Below the pieces are notes generated by a model, which searched no databases, was not told the origin of the DNA, and saw only the letters and a list, made by a program, of their open reading frames with translations. Source: Alphaproteobacteria bacterium (lineage in GTDB: Bacteria > Pseudomonadota > Alphaproteobacteria > Puniceispirillales > UBA1172). From it: a stretch of DNA of 14,521 nucleotides. The stretch lies in contig JAGWAQ010000022.1 in NCBI GenBank assembly GCA_021296375.1, forward strand, positions 1,527-16,047. Reading direction: 5' to 3'. The position numbers and the translations under genes are program-made. Of the stretch, positions 6,308-13,393 are shown one piece after another (position 1 is the stretch's first letter; every line of letters starts with the position of its first letter).

Positions 6308-6319
6308 TTCGTTCACGAA
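6308..6319. promoter_or_regulatory. 12-base palindrome TTCGT-TC-ACGAA, possible operator
   Basis: Perfect 5-bp half-sites around a 2-base centre, in the presumed promoter region of rpiB and upstream of the TATAAT. I do not recognise the regulator. Being short, it could be chance. Confidence 0.2.
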
Positions 6320-6325
6320 ACAATC

Positions 6326-6343
6326 AAAAAAAGTTCTTTTTTT
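6326..6343. repeat. A7-G-TT-C-T7 inverted repeat
   Basis: Seven A, G, TT, C, seven T on the plus strand. As RNA it would be a weak hairpin with an impossibly tight loop, so a role at the DNA level (curvature, UP element) is more likely than termination. Confidence 0.4.
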
Positions 6344-6366
6344 AGTGACAAGGCCATTTTTATCAC

Positions 6367-6759
6367 TTACCGTAATTGAAATGACCGAGTTGGGGAGGTC
6401 AATTCGAGACTGTCAAAACAGTCCGGAATTTCAAAAGGCGGGTTTATCCCGCCTTTTTTCATGACTGATTTCTCCTGGCTGATTTCCCCTGGCTGGAATC
6501 TCGTGGCGGGTTTACGCCCCACCGCCAGCTCACGGAACGAAAACACCCCCGATGTGATCAAGGCGTAAACAATACCCCACAGCACCAGCGCGATCACCGA
6601 CGTGACGCCGGCCTTGATCCAGAGTCGGGGTTTTTGCGGGGCCGATGGCGCATGGCCCTTTTCCACCACTTCTGACGGTTTGGCGCCGAACGGCAGGGTC
6701 ATGAAAAACACCCACCACCAGAGCAAAATATAGTCCACAAGTCCGGATACAGGGTTCAT
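6367..6759 (-). CDS. DUF1467 family small membrane protein with an abnormal C-terminal extension
   Basis: A small inner-membrane protein of unknown function that commonly sits after mce in Alphaproteobacteria. Two membrane segments are visible: about residues 7-23 (LVDYILLWWWVFFMTLPF, including the family's tryptophan-rich motif and the PFG after it) and about 51-72 (GVTSVIALVLWGIVYALITSG). A short polar loop with KPRLWIKA lies between them. The family usually ends soon after the second segment. Here about 50 further residues follow, rich in charge and without similarity I recognise, and they are encoded across a 14-bp tandem duplication, a terminator hairpin and a second stem-loop. Removing one 14-bp unit would put a TGA at 6433-6431 and give about 104 residues. 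ATG at 6759 (GGAG upstream) is preferred to the GTG at 6762; either way the gene overlaps the mce stop. Confidence 0.75.
   Translation of the reverse strand: MNPVSGLVDYILLWWWVFFMTLPFGAKPSEVVEKGHAPSAPQKPRLWIKAGVTSVIALVLWGIVYALITSGVFSFRELAVGRKPATRFQPGEISQEKSVMKKGGINPPFEIPDCFDSLELTSPTRSFQLR
6401..6430. repeat. Stem-loop next to the terminator
   Basis: The arms aattc..gactgt (6401-6413) and acagtc..gaatt (6418-6430) pair at 11 of 13 positions around a caaa loop, with a 2-base mismatch in the middle. It stands two bases from the GC-rich terminator hairpin and lies inside the doubtful C-terminal extension of the DUF1467 frame, which suggests this stretch was originally non-coding. Confidence 0.6.
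6433..6459. terminator. Intrinsic terminator ending the nuo-birA-coaX-rnj-mce-DUF1467 block
   Basis: The stem aaaaggcggg (6433-6442) and cccgcctttt (6448-6457) is perfect over 10 bp, with the loop tttat. On the minus strand the hairpin is followed by four T and then GA. On the plus strand it is followed by a T run of six, so it could work in both directions and is better formed on the plus strand. It separates the upper block from the promoter region of rpiB. It lies inside the current DUF1467 reading frame, upstream of that frame's stop codon. Confidence 0.85.
6465..6492 (-). repeat. 14-bp tandem duplication in the 3' part of DUF1467
   Basis: Plus strand: ctgatttctcctgg (6465-6478) followed directly by ctgatttcccctgg (6479-6492), with one mismatch. 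As 14 is not a multiple of 3, gain of one unit shifts the reading frame. Confidence 0.9.
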
Positions 6760-7163
6760 CACAGTTGCTCCAGCTCAATCAGAGTGCCGTCAAAATCTTT
6801 CGGGTGCAGAAACAGGACCGGCTTGTCATGCGCGCCGATCTTTGGCTCACCATCACCAAGCACCCGCGCGCCTTCCGCCAGCAATTGGTCACGGGCGGCG
6901 AGAATATCCTCAACCTCAAAACACATATGATGCATACCGCCATCAGGGTTGCGCTCAAGGTAAGCGGCAATGGGGCTGCCCTCCCGGAGCGGGTCCAGCA
7001 GTGCGATCTTGGAATTGCCGGTATCGACAAACACCTCCGTCACGCCATGTTTGGGCAAGGCAACAGGCGCTGAAACCTGCCCCCCCAGGACATCACGCCA
7101 GCGGTTGGCCGCCACCGTCAGGTCAGGCACGGCAAGCGCCACATGGTTGAGTTTGCCGATCAT
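6759..7163 (-). CDS. mce: Methylmalonyl-CoA epimerase (Mce, VOC superfamily)
   Basis: Interconverts the (S) and (R) forms of methylmalonyl-CoA between propionyl-CoA carboxylase and methylmalonyl-CoA mutase. From the ATG at 7163 the protein has 134 residues, the usual length. It shows the paired beta-alpha-beta-beta-beta layout of the vicinal oxygen chelate fold: LNHVALAVPDL (5-15, metal-ligand His7), LPKHGVTEVFVDTG, GGMHHMCFEVEDI (second His), PKIGAHDKPVLFLHPKDF and GTLIELEQ (Glu130). The third block reads SKIALLDP where KIELLEP is usual, so one expected metal ligand (Glu/Gln) is Ala54. Start choice: AGGGGAG at 7169-7175 overlaps the upstream GTG (7169) and sits 5 bases before the ATG at 7163 (2 before that at 7166). 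The start region overlaps the rnj stop, so translation is probably coupled. Confidence 0.93.
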   Translation of the reverse strand: MIGKLNHVALAVPDLTVAANRWRDVLGGQVSAPVALPKHGVTEVFVDTGNSKIALLDPLREGSPIAAYLERNPDGGMHHMCFEVEDILAARDQLLAEGARVLGDGEPKIGAHDKPVLFLHPKDFDGTLIELEQL

Positions 7164-7165
7164 CA

Positions 7166-8866
7166 TCACTCCCCTGAAATCGCCAGCGCGTCGACACGAA
7201 CAACATGGACCTGCGCCATCGGGCGACGCTGGAACATGGATTTGGCCAGGCCGCGCAGGGCCTGGGACACCACTTCAGTGACACGGTGATCATCTGCCAC
7301 CGCTTTATCGGACATCGCCATCACCGCGTCTTCAACGCGCAAGGACGCTTCCGCCAGGTAATCATCGGCCCGGTGGCCTTCCGTCAAGCCGTTCTGGCTG
7401 ATGACAGGGGCGACGCACAACTCGCCGGACAGGCTCAGCACGATGGATGCCGATACCGTGCCATTCCACAGCAAGCGGCGGCGATCGCGCATGGTGGAGC
7501 TGTCGATGCTGATGACTTCCCCCGCCTCCATGGTCTGGAGACCAACAGGCGCGCTGCCAATCACCTCCCCTTCCGCTGAGCTGATGTTGATGACATCACC
7601 ATTATTGGGAATCAGCGTGGCGGGAACCTGACAGGCTTGCGCCAGGGCGGCATGGGCCTTCAGGTGTCGGCCCGTGCCATGGGTGGGTATCGCCAGTTTC
7701 GGGCGGATCAGCTGGTACATTTCCGCCATTTCATCACGCCCGGGGTGGCCCGACACATGGATCGGGGCGTCATCATCGGTGATAACGGTGATGCCGCGGC
7801 GAATAAGGTTATCCTGAACCCGCGCGATCGCCGGTTCATTGCCGGGAATCTGGCGCGAGGAATACATCACCGTATCGCCTTTATCGAGGCTGATGACATG
7901 GTGGGAATTTGACGCAATCCGTGACATGGCGGAACGCGGCTCGCCTTGTGAGCCGGTGCAGATCAGCATGATGTTTTCCCGCGGGATCAGGTTGAACTCA
8001 TCTTCCTTGACGAGATCCGGCCAATCCTTCAGGTAACCGCAAGAGCGCGCCGCTTCGGTGATGCGGTGCAACGCCCGCCCCACCAGCATCGGGCTTCGTC
8101 CGGTCGCCACCGCCGCATGGACAAGGGTATTGACCCGCGCGACATTGGAAGCAAAGCACGTCACGGCAACACGGCCCGTGCATTTTTCAATCTCCTTGAT
8201 CAACCCTTCCCTTGCGTCCGCTTCACTGCCGGTGCGGCCATCCACCATGGCGTTGGTGCTGTCGCCGATCATGACATCAACCCCTTTATCGCCAAGGGCT
8301 TTCAGGGCGGCGGTATCACTGACAGGGCCGAGCAACGGGTCACTGTCGAACTTCCAGTCGCCGGTATGGAAGATCGTCTTCCCCCCGGCCCTGATGGCCA
8401 ACCCCGCCGGATCAGGGATAGAATGGGTCAGGGAGATCATTTCCACGCTGAAACTGCCGATCGCCACGTCTTCGTTAAACGGCAGGCCGATCAGCTTGAC
8501 CTTGGCGTCGGGCAGGTTTTCCCGCAACTTGGCCCGCACCAGCGCCATGGTAAACGGCGTTGCGTAAATCGGGCATTTCAGCTGTTCCCACAGATAGGGA
8601 ATGGCGCCAATATGGTCTTCATGCCCGTGGGTAATAACAAGCCCCTTAAGCTTGTCGCGGCGTTTTTCGATAAACGACAGGGCAGGCAGAACAACATCAA
8701 CCCCGGGCATGGAATCGTCAGGAAAGCTGATCCCCAGGTCCACCATCAACCACTCGTCGTTGCAATGGAACAGGTTGGCGTTCATGCCGATTTCGCCGGA
8801 CCCGCCAAGGGGAACGAACAAAAGGTCTTCTTTAGACCAGCTGGCTTGGGATGAAGACGTCGTCAT
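7166..8866 (-). CDS. rnj: Ribonuclease J (metallo-beta-lactamase / beta-CASP RNase)
   Basis: RNase J carries 5'-3' exonuclease and endonuclease activity on mRNA and rRNA; Alphaproteobacteria have it alongside RNase E. The 566 residues match the family. The metallo-beta-lactamase core shows PLGGSGEIGMN (19-29), HGHEDHIG (80-87), LTHSIPD with H148, HTGDWKFD with D170, and GDSTNA (201-206). The beta-CASP domain covers about 210-370, including VTCFASNVAR, ICTGSQGEP and SSRQIPGNEPAI (336-347). The last zinc motifs are HVSGHPGRDEM (370-380) and PTHGTGRHL (394-402, H396). A C-terminal domain of about 120 residues follows. The ATG at 8866 overlaps the coaX stop in ATGA. The stop lies in TGATG with mce. 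Confidence 0.97.
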   Translation of the reverse strand: MTTSSSQASWSKEDLLFVPLGGSGEIGMNANLFHCNDEWLMVDLGISFPDDSMPGVDVVLPALSFIEKRRDKLKGLVITHGHEDHIGAIPYLWEQLKCPIYATPFTMALVRAKLRENLPDAKVKLIGLPFNEDVAIGSFSVEMISLTHSIPDPAGLAIRAGGKTIFHTGDWKFDSDPLLGPVSDTAALKALGDKGVDVMIGDSTNAMVDGRTGSEADAREGLIKEIEKCTGRVAVTCFASNVARVNTLVHAAVATGRSPMLVGRALHRITEAARSCGYLKDWPDLVKEDEFNLIPRENIMLICTGSQGEPRSAMSRIASNSHHVISLDKGDTVMYSSRQIPGNEPAIARVQDNLIRRGITVITDDDAPIHVSGHPGRDEMAEMYQLIRPKLAIPTHGTGRHLKAHAALAQACQVPATLIPNNGDVINISSAEGEVIGSAPVGLQTMEAGEVISIDSSTMRDRRRLLWNGTVSASIVLSLSGELCVAPVISQNGLTEGHRADDYLAEASLRVEDAVMAMSDKAVADDHRVTEVVSQALRGLAKSMFQRRPMAQVHVVRVDALAISGE

Positions 8867-9645
8867 GGTGTCTCTTTTATCTGCTGGGCGTAAATCATGG
8901 CCATGCCCCGGATGGTCAGATCAGGGTCATGGTGATCAACGCCGTTGATCTCGGTTGAAAAAATATTGGCCAGGCCGCCGGTGGCGATCACCGTCATGTC
9001 ATGGCCGTAAGCGGCTTTCAGGCGGGTGATCATGCCTTCGACAAGGCTGATGTACCCGTAATATAGGCCGGAATTCATGGCGTCCACTGTTGTTGCGCCT
9101 AAAACCGGAGTATCGGCGGTCCAGTGGGTGGTTTCGATCAGGGGCAGGCGCGCCGCCGCTTGATGCAAGGCATTGATGGACAGGTTGACCCCGGGGGCAA
9201 TCGCGCCCCCGATATAGGCCCCCTCCCCGTCGATCAGATCAAAAGTCGTGGCGGTGCCAAAATCAATAACCATCGCCGGCAACGGGTAACTGGCGGCGCC
9301 GCTGGTATTGGCCAGGCGATCCGCCCCGGCTTGCCTGGGTTCCGGGATCTTGACCTTGACCCCGTGGTCACCGCGCGCCGCGTCGATCACAAACACCTGC
9401 GCGCTCAATTGTTCCGCCAGCCCTTCAAAAGACCGCAAACACGCCGGAACAACAGTGGAGATCACGATATCCGTCACCTGATCCGTGGCCATCCCGGCGC
9501 GGGTCAGATGATGGTTTAGCCAGACGGCGTGGTCATCCGCCGTTCGCTTGGGGTCGGTTGCCATCCGCCAATGGGCGCGTTTCGCCATGCCGTCGAACAG
9601 CGCGATCACGGTATTGGTATTGCCACAATCAATCGCAAGCAGCAT
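8863..9645 (-). CDS. coaX: Type III pantothenate kinase (CoaX)
   Basis: Phosphorylates pantothenate, the first committed step of coenzyme A synthesis. Type III enzymes belong to the ASKHA fold and resist feedback by CoA. The chosen start at 9645 gives MLLAIDCGNTNT, the canonical opening with the phosphate-binding DxGNT. AAGGAG lies 6 bases upstream, overlapping the birA stop. An in-frame start at 9759 would add 38 arginine- and histidine-rich residues inside birA and is not credible. The 260 residues match the family. Further motifs are STVVPA (63-68), GADRLAN (107-113, substrate pocket), VIDFGTATTFDLID (126-139), GGAIAPG (146-152) and ATGGLANIF (221-229). The stop overlaps the rnj start (ATGA). 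Confidence 0.96.
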   Translation of the reverse strand: MLLAIDCGNTNTVIALFDGMAKRAHWRMATDPKRTADDHAVWLNHHLTRAGMATDQVTDIVISTVVPACLRSFEGLAEQLSAQVFVIDAARGDHGVKVKIPEPRQAGADRLANTSGAASYPLPAMVIDFGTATTFDLIDGEGAYIGGAIAPGVNLSINALHQAAARLPLIETTHWTADTPVLGATTVDAMNSGLYYGYISLVEGMITRLKAAYGHDMTVIATGGLANIFSTEINGVDHHDPDLTIRGMAMIYAQQIKETP

Positions 9646-9651
9646 GTTGGT

Positions 9652-9657
9652 CTCCTT
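9652..9657 (-). promoter_or_regulatory. Ribosome binding site that fixes the coaX start
   Basis: AAGGAG on the minus strand, 6 bases before the ATG at 9645 and merged with the birA stop (TGAAGGAG). It supports the short form of CoaX and implies coupling to birA translation. Confidence 0.8.
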
Positions 9658-10421
9658 CAACGGCGGGTGATGGCAATGGCGGGGGATGGCGCCAATCGCG
9701 CGCGCATCACTTCGCCTGCCGTGATCATGTGGTCTACACCATCCGCGGTGCGCAGACAAAGGCTTCCGTCAGGATTAAGGGTGGTGAATTGCCCCACCAG
9801 GGGTGCCCCTGCCCCGAGATCTATCTTCAGCGTCTGGCCGAGATGCGCGGCGGCGTCATGCCAATCGTCAAGCTGTTCGGCAAACCCCGACCTGTTCCAG
9901 CGATTGTAACGCGCCACAAGGCGGGTTTCCAGTTCCGCCATCAAGGCGGCGGCAGAAACATTGGGCAAATCAGGATCACGGTTCAATGAGCCGGCTTGCC
10001 AGCCATCCACCGCAACCGGTTCAGCGTCAAGGTTGACCCCGCATCCCAGCAGGATCGCCCCGTCCTCGACTTCCAGCAGCAACCCGGCGCATTTATCGCC
10101 GCGATAGAGCAGATCATTCGGCCATTTCAGGGCAAGATCATCCGCCGCGCGAAACGTCATCATGGCATCACGCAAGGCCAGCGCGGTGATCAATGACAAG
10201 GATGGCCATTCCGCCATGGGCCGTTGCGGCTTGAGCAGGATCGAAACATAAAGATTGCCCGCAGGCGATTGCCAGTCGCGCCCTTGCCGCCCGCGACCTT
10301 TGGTCTGGACATTGGCACGAAACGCGGTGCCTTCAGGGGCATTGGCCGCCAGGGCTTCCCGCAGATGGTCAGACGTGCTGGTGACAACATCAAGATGCGT
10401 GATCACCAACCCGTTCATCAT
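9657..10421 (-). CDS. birA: Biotin--[acetyl-CoA-carboxylase] ligase, monofunctional (BirA/BPL)
   Basis: Activates biotin with ATP and transfers it to the lysine of biotin carboxyl carrier domains (acetyl-CoA and propionyl-CoA carboxylases). About 254 residues, without the N-terminal winged helix found in repressor-type BirA, so a ligase only. Seen: VVTSTSDHL (12-20, where STN is commoner than STS), KGRGRQGRDWQSPAGNLYVS (41-60, the biotinyl-AMP loop), LKWPNDLLY (98-106, with K99), DKCAGLLLE and LGCGVNL (125-131). A small C-terminal SH3-like domain follows, roughly from LGQTLKIDL on. Two adjacent ATGs (10421 and 10418) are possible; the second has better spacing from GGGA. It is 8 bases after nuoN. 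Placement between nuoN and coaX is typical for Alphaproteobacteria. Confidence 0.95.
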   Translation of the reverse strand: MMNGLVITHLDVVTSTSDHLREALAANAPEGTAFRANVQTKGRGRQGRDWQSPAGNLYVSILLKPQRPMAEWPSLSLITALALRDAMMTFRAADDLALKWPNDLLYRGDKCAGLLLEVEDGAILLGCGVNLDAEPVAVDGWQAGSLNRDPDLPNVSAAALMAELETRLVARYNRWNRSGFAEQLDDWHDAAAHLGQTLKIDLGAGAPLVGQFTTLNPDGSLCLRTADGVDHMITAGEVMRARLAPSPAIAITRR

Positions 10422-10429
10422 CGTCCCGA

Positions 10430-11881
10430 TTACCCCACCACAAAGGCAATGTAAGGCAAGGTGGCGGCAATCGCGTCACGCAGTGACGACAGGCCAAACA
10501 TCATCAGCACCACGATAATCGCCATGGCTGTCATGACAAAGGTGTTGATGCTGTTTTCATGACGGTCAAGCACTTCACCCACCGCGTCATCGACATACAT
10601 GACCTTGATGATGCGGATATAGAAAAACGCGCCAATGACCGAACTCAGCACACCGAAGACGGCGAGGCTGACCATTCCGGCATTGACCGCCGCGGAAAAC
10701 ACGAACCACTTGCCGAAGAACCCTCCAAGCGGCGGAATCCCTGCCATCGAGAACATGAAAATCATCATGCAGACCGCGTGCAATGGGTGCGAGCGGGAAT
10801 ACCCCGCCAGATCACTGATCTTGAGCGCTGACGTGCCGTCACGCGACAAGGTCAGGATAATCGCAAAAATACCCAGCGCCGAGGCGACATAGATCGCCAT
10901 ATAGACCATCACGCCGGAAACGCCTTCCGGCAGGGCCGAGGCCATGCCAACCAGCGCATACCCCATATGGGCAATCGAGGAATAGGCCATCAGGCGTTTC
11001 AGATCCGTCTGCATGATCGCGCCCAGGGCACCGATGATCATGGAAAGAACGGCAATCGCCACCACCACCTGCTGCCAGGCTTCACCGACCTGCCCCAGCA
11101 TGCCGTAAGTCACGCGCAGGAAAAGGGTCATCGCCGCCAGTTTGGGCGCAACCGCAAAAAACGCCGTCACAATAGTGGGGGAGCCTTCGTAAACATCCGG
11201 CGTCCACATATGGAACGGGGCGGCGGAAATCTTGAACGCCATGCCGGCGACAAGGAAAACAATCCCGATCACCGCGCCATTGCTGGCCCCGCCCGCAAGC
11301 GCGGCGGCGATCGCGCCATAATTGGTCGCGCCGGTAAAGCCGTAGATCAAGGACGCGCCATAAAGCAGCAAGCCGGATGACAATGCCCCGAGCAGGAAGT
11401 ATTTCAACCCCGCTTCCGAGGAACGAATGCTGTCACGGCGCATCGCCGCGATGACGTAAAGCGGCAGGGATTGCAGTTCAATCCCCATGTACAGCACCAT
11501 CAGGTCATTGGCGGAGATCAACACCATCATCCCCAGCACGGACATCAGGATCAGCAAGGAAAACTCCGGCCGGTTGATGCCATCAGCCTTGAGATGGGAT
11601 TTCGCCATCAGCAGCACCACCGATGCCGCCACCAGCACCAGCACCTTCATGTAGACCTTGAATGGCGACGTCATGAACAGATTGCCAAACGCCAGGTTCG
11701 GGGCTTGGCCGTTCGACACCACCAGCGCCCCCGCCACCACGAAACTGCCAATCGTCAGCTTGCGCATCAACGACGAGGCTTTGCTGTCTTCACCGCCAAA
11801 AGCCGCCACCAGCACCAGCACAATGGCAGCGCCAGCAAGGAAGATTTCCGCAATCGCAGGCGTAAGAAGAGAAAAATCCAT
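10430..11881 (-). CDS. nuoN: NADH-quinone oxidoreductase subunit N (NuoN)
   Basis: One of three antiporter-like proton-pumping subunits in the membrane arm of respiratory complex I. The 483 residues are dominated by hydrophobic segments, consistent with about 14 transmembrane helices. Signature stretches are ALKYFLLGALSSGLLLYGAS, FKISAAPFHMWTPDVYEGSP (with the channel lysine and the amphipathic PFHMWTPDVYEG block), AVAPKLAAM, QTDLKRLMAYSSIAHMGYAL and GIPPLGGFFGKWFVF. The ATG at 11881 shares its A with the nuoM TAA (TAATG), which suggests translational coupling. It is followed 8 bases later by birA, so the nuo operon appears to run on into the cofactor genes. Confidence 0.97.
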   Translation of the reverse strand: MDFSLLTPAIAEIFLAGAAIVLVLVAAFGGEDSKASSLMRKLTIGSFVVAGALVVSNGQAPNLAFGNLFMTSPFKVYMKVLVLVAASVVLLMAKSHLKADGINRPEFSLLILMSVLGMMVLISANDLMVLYMGIELQSLPLYVIAAMRRDSIRSSEAGLKYFLLGALSSGLLLYGASLIYGFTGATNYGAIAAALAGGASNGAVIGIVFLVAGMAFKISAAPFHMWTPDVYEGSPTIVTAFFAVAPKLAAMTLFLRVTYGMLGQVGEAWQQVVVAIAVLSMIIGALGAIMQTDLKRLMAYSSIAHMGYALVGMASALPEGVSGVMVYMAIYVASALGIFAIILTLSRDGTSALKISDLAGYSRSHPLHAVCMMIFMFSMAGIPPLGGFFGKWFVFSAAVNAGMVSLAVFGVLSSVIGAFFYIRIIKVMYVDDAVGEVLDRHENSINTFVMTAMAIIVVLMMFGLSSLRDAIAATLPYIAFVVG

Positions 11882-13392
11882 TAGTTCGTCCCCCGCAATG
11901 AGGCGATTTCAGTTGCCGTACCCACCTGATCCAGCACCATCAGGATAGCCGGTTGCATCAAATCAAGCAGACTGGTCGGGAACACCCCATACCACAGCAC
12001 CAGTGCTGACAGCGGAATAAAGATGAAAATCTCACGTCGGTCCATTGGCTTGAGCGCAATCACTTCAGGCTTTTCCGCCTTGCCAAAGACAACCCGGCGA
12101 TAAAGCCAGAGCATGTAGGTTGCCCCCAGCACAAGCCCCGTCGCGGTGAAGAACGCCAGCCAGGTGCTGGCCTGCCATGCGCCAACAAGCACAAGGAATT
12201 CACCGACAAACCCGCTTGTCCCCGGCAGACCGACCGACGCCAGCATCATAAACATAAAGAACACGGCGTAGCGCGGCATGCTGTCAACAACGCCGCCATA
12301 AGCGTCAATTTCGCGCGTATGCAGACGGTCATAAACAACACCCACCGCAAAGAACAGGGCGGCGGAAACAAGCCCGTGGCTGATCATCTGGAACATCGCC
12401 CCGGCAATGCCCTGCTCTGTCATGGTGAAAATCCCGACAGTGACAAAACCCATATGGGCAACCGAGGAATAGGCGATGAGCTTTTTCATATCCGATTGCG
12501 CCAGCGCGACGAGCGAGGTGTAAATCACCGCGATCACCGACAAGACAAAAACCAGTGGCGCAAAGAACAGCGACGCGTCAGGGAACATCGGCAGAGAGAA
12601 GCGCAGGAAGCCATAGCCCCCCATCTTCAGCAGAATACCCGCCAGAATCATCGAACCTGCCGTCGGCGCCTCAACGTGGGCGTCAGGCAACCAAGTATGG
12701 ACAGGCCACATCGGCACTTTCACCGCGAAGGACGCGAAGAACGCCAGGAACAACCAGGTCTGGACAGAAGGATCAAAGGCAAATCCCGCCAGTTCAGGGA
12801 TATTGGTGGTCCCCGCCTGACCATACATCACCAGCATCGCCACCAGCATCAGGACCGAGCCGAACAACGTGTAGAGGAAGAACTTGAACGACGCGTAAAC
12901 TCGCCGCGCCCCGCCCCAGATGCCAATGATCAGGAACATCGGGATCAACACCGCTTCAAAGAACAGGTAGAACATCACCAGATCAAGGGCGCAGAACGTC
13001 CCGATCATCATCGTTTCCAGCACCATGAAGGCGATCATGTATTCCCGCATCCGCATCTTGACGGAATTCCAGCTGGCAAGAATAGCCAATGGCGTCAGGA
13101 ACGCGGACAGCACCACAAAGGGCATGGAAATCCCGTCAACACCCATGTGATAGCCAATGCCATCTCGGGCCAGCCATTCGCCGCGGTCTTCGAACTGATA
13201 GCCCGAAACCGAAGGGTCAAAATGATAGAACAGGAACAACGACACAAGGAAGGTGAAGCCCGATACCCACAACGCCACGTTGCGTGAAATGCGCACCACC
13301 ACCTCTTCGGCGCCGCGAATAAGCAGCAGGAAGACCACGCCGACAAGCGGCAGGAAGGTCAGAACTGTCAATACTGGCCAGGTCGTTTCCAT
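11881..13392 (-). CDS. nuoM: NADH-quinone oxidoreductase subunit M (NuoM)
   Basis: Second antiporter-like proton channel of complex I. From the ATG at 13392 there are 503 residues, the usual length, with about 14 hydrophobic segments. Seen: LFFEAVLIPMFLIIGIWGG (with the conserved membrane glutamate), KFFLYTLFGSVLMLVAM, FAVKVPMWPVHTWLPDAHVE (channel lysine and the diagnostic HTWLPDAH), APTAGSMILAGILLKMGGYG, QSDMKKLIAYSSVAHMGFV and GLPGTSGFVGEFLVL. The frame is open for 15 more codons to an ATG at 13437 inside nuoL. METTWPVLTVLTFLPL at 13392 is the expected N-terminus, with GGGGGC just upstream. It starts 2 bases after the nuoL stop. Confidence 0.97.
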   Translation of the reverse strand: METTWPVLTVLTFLPLVGVVFLLLIRGAEEVVVRISRNVALWVSGFTFLVSLFLFYHFDPSVSGYQFEDRGEWLARDGIGYHMGVDGISMPFVVLSAFLTPLAILASWNSVKMRMREYMIAFMVLETMMIGTFCALDLVMFYLFFEAVLIPMFLIIGIWGGARRVYASFKFFLYTLFGSVLMLVAMLVMYGQAGTTNIPELAGFAFDPSVQTWLFLAFFASFAVKVPMWPVHTWLPDAHVEAPTAGSMILAGILLKMGGYGFLRFSLPMFPDASLFFAPLVFVLSVIAVIYTSLVALAQSDMKKLIAYSSVAHMGFVTVGIFTMTEQGIAGAMFQMISHGLVSAALFFAVGVVYDRLHTREIDAYGGVVDSMPRYAVFFMFMMLASVGLPGTSGFVGEFLVLVGAWQASTWLAFFTATGLVLGATYMLWLYRRVVFGKAEKPEVIALKPMDRREIFIFIPLSALVLWYGVFPTSLLDLMQPAILMVLDQVGTATEIASLRGTN

Positions 13393-13393
13393 A

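Larger units (their letters stand above)
6172..6366. other. AT-rich intergenic region, presumed promoter of the rpiB-nusB block
   Basis: This 195-base stretch is the only sizeable gene-free region and is much richer in A and T than the rest of the window. It contains A/T tracts at 6257-6261, 6276-6284, 6326-6332 and 6337-6343, which may bend the DNA or act as UP elements. It also holds a TATAAT hexamer on the minus strand and a 12-base palindrome. The open frames crossing it show no recognisable protein. Confidence 0.6.

Noticed and set aside
6322..6336. Possible alphaproteobacterial LexA box (GTTC-N7-GTTC type)
   Set aside because: Only one half-site is intact: AATC-N7-GTTC on the plus strand has two mismatches in the other half, and the spacer is merely an A tract.
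6380..6430. tRNA-like fragment (short arms around ggtcaattcgagact)
   Set aside because: No acceptor stem, anticodon arm or complete T-arm consensus could be assembled; the pairing is better explained by a simple stem-loop next to the terminator.
7167..7169. GTG as the start of mce
   Set aside because: The Shine-Dalgarno AGGGGAG (7169-7175) overlaps this codon, so initiation there is not possible with that site; ATG at 7163 (or 7166) fits.
9646..9759. N-terminal extension of CoaX to an ATG at 9759
   Set aside because: The 38 extra residues lie inside birA and are Arg/His-rich. The canonical start MLLAIDCGNT at 9645 has a good AAGGAG.
9657..10421. BirA as biotin-operon repressor
   Set aside because: The protein begins directly with the ligase domain; there is no N-terminal winged-helix segment.
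12319..13287. Long open frame on the plus strand (322 codons) opposite nuoM
   Set aside because: The product is a low-complexity string rich in His, Arg and Gln with no known fold, as expected from the antisense of a GC-rich membrane-protein gene. NuoM on the minus strand is certain.
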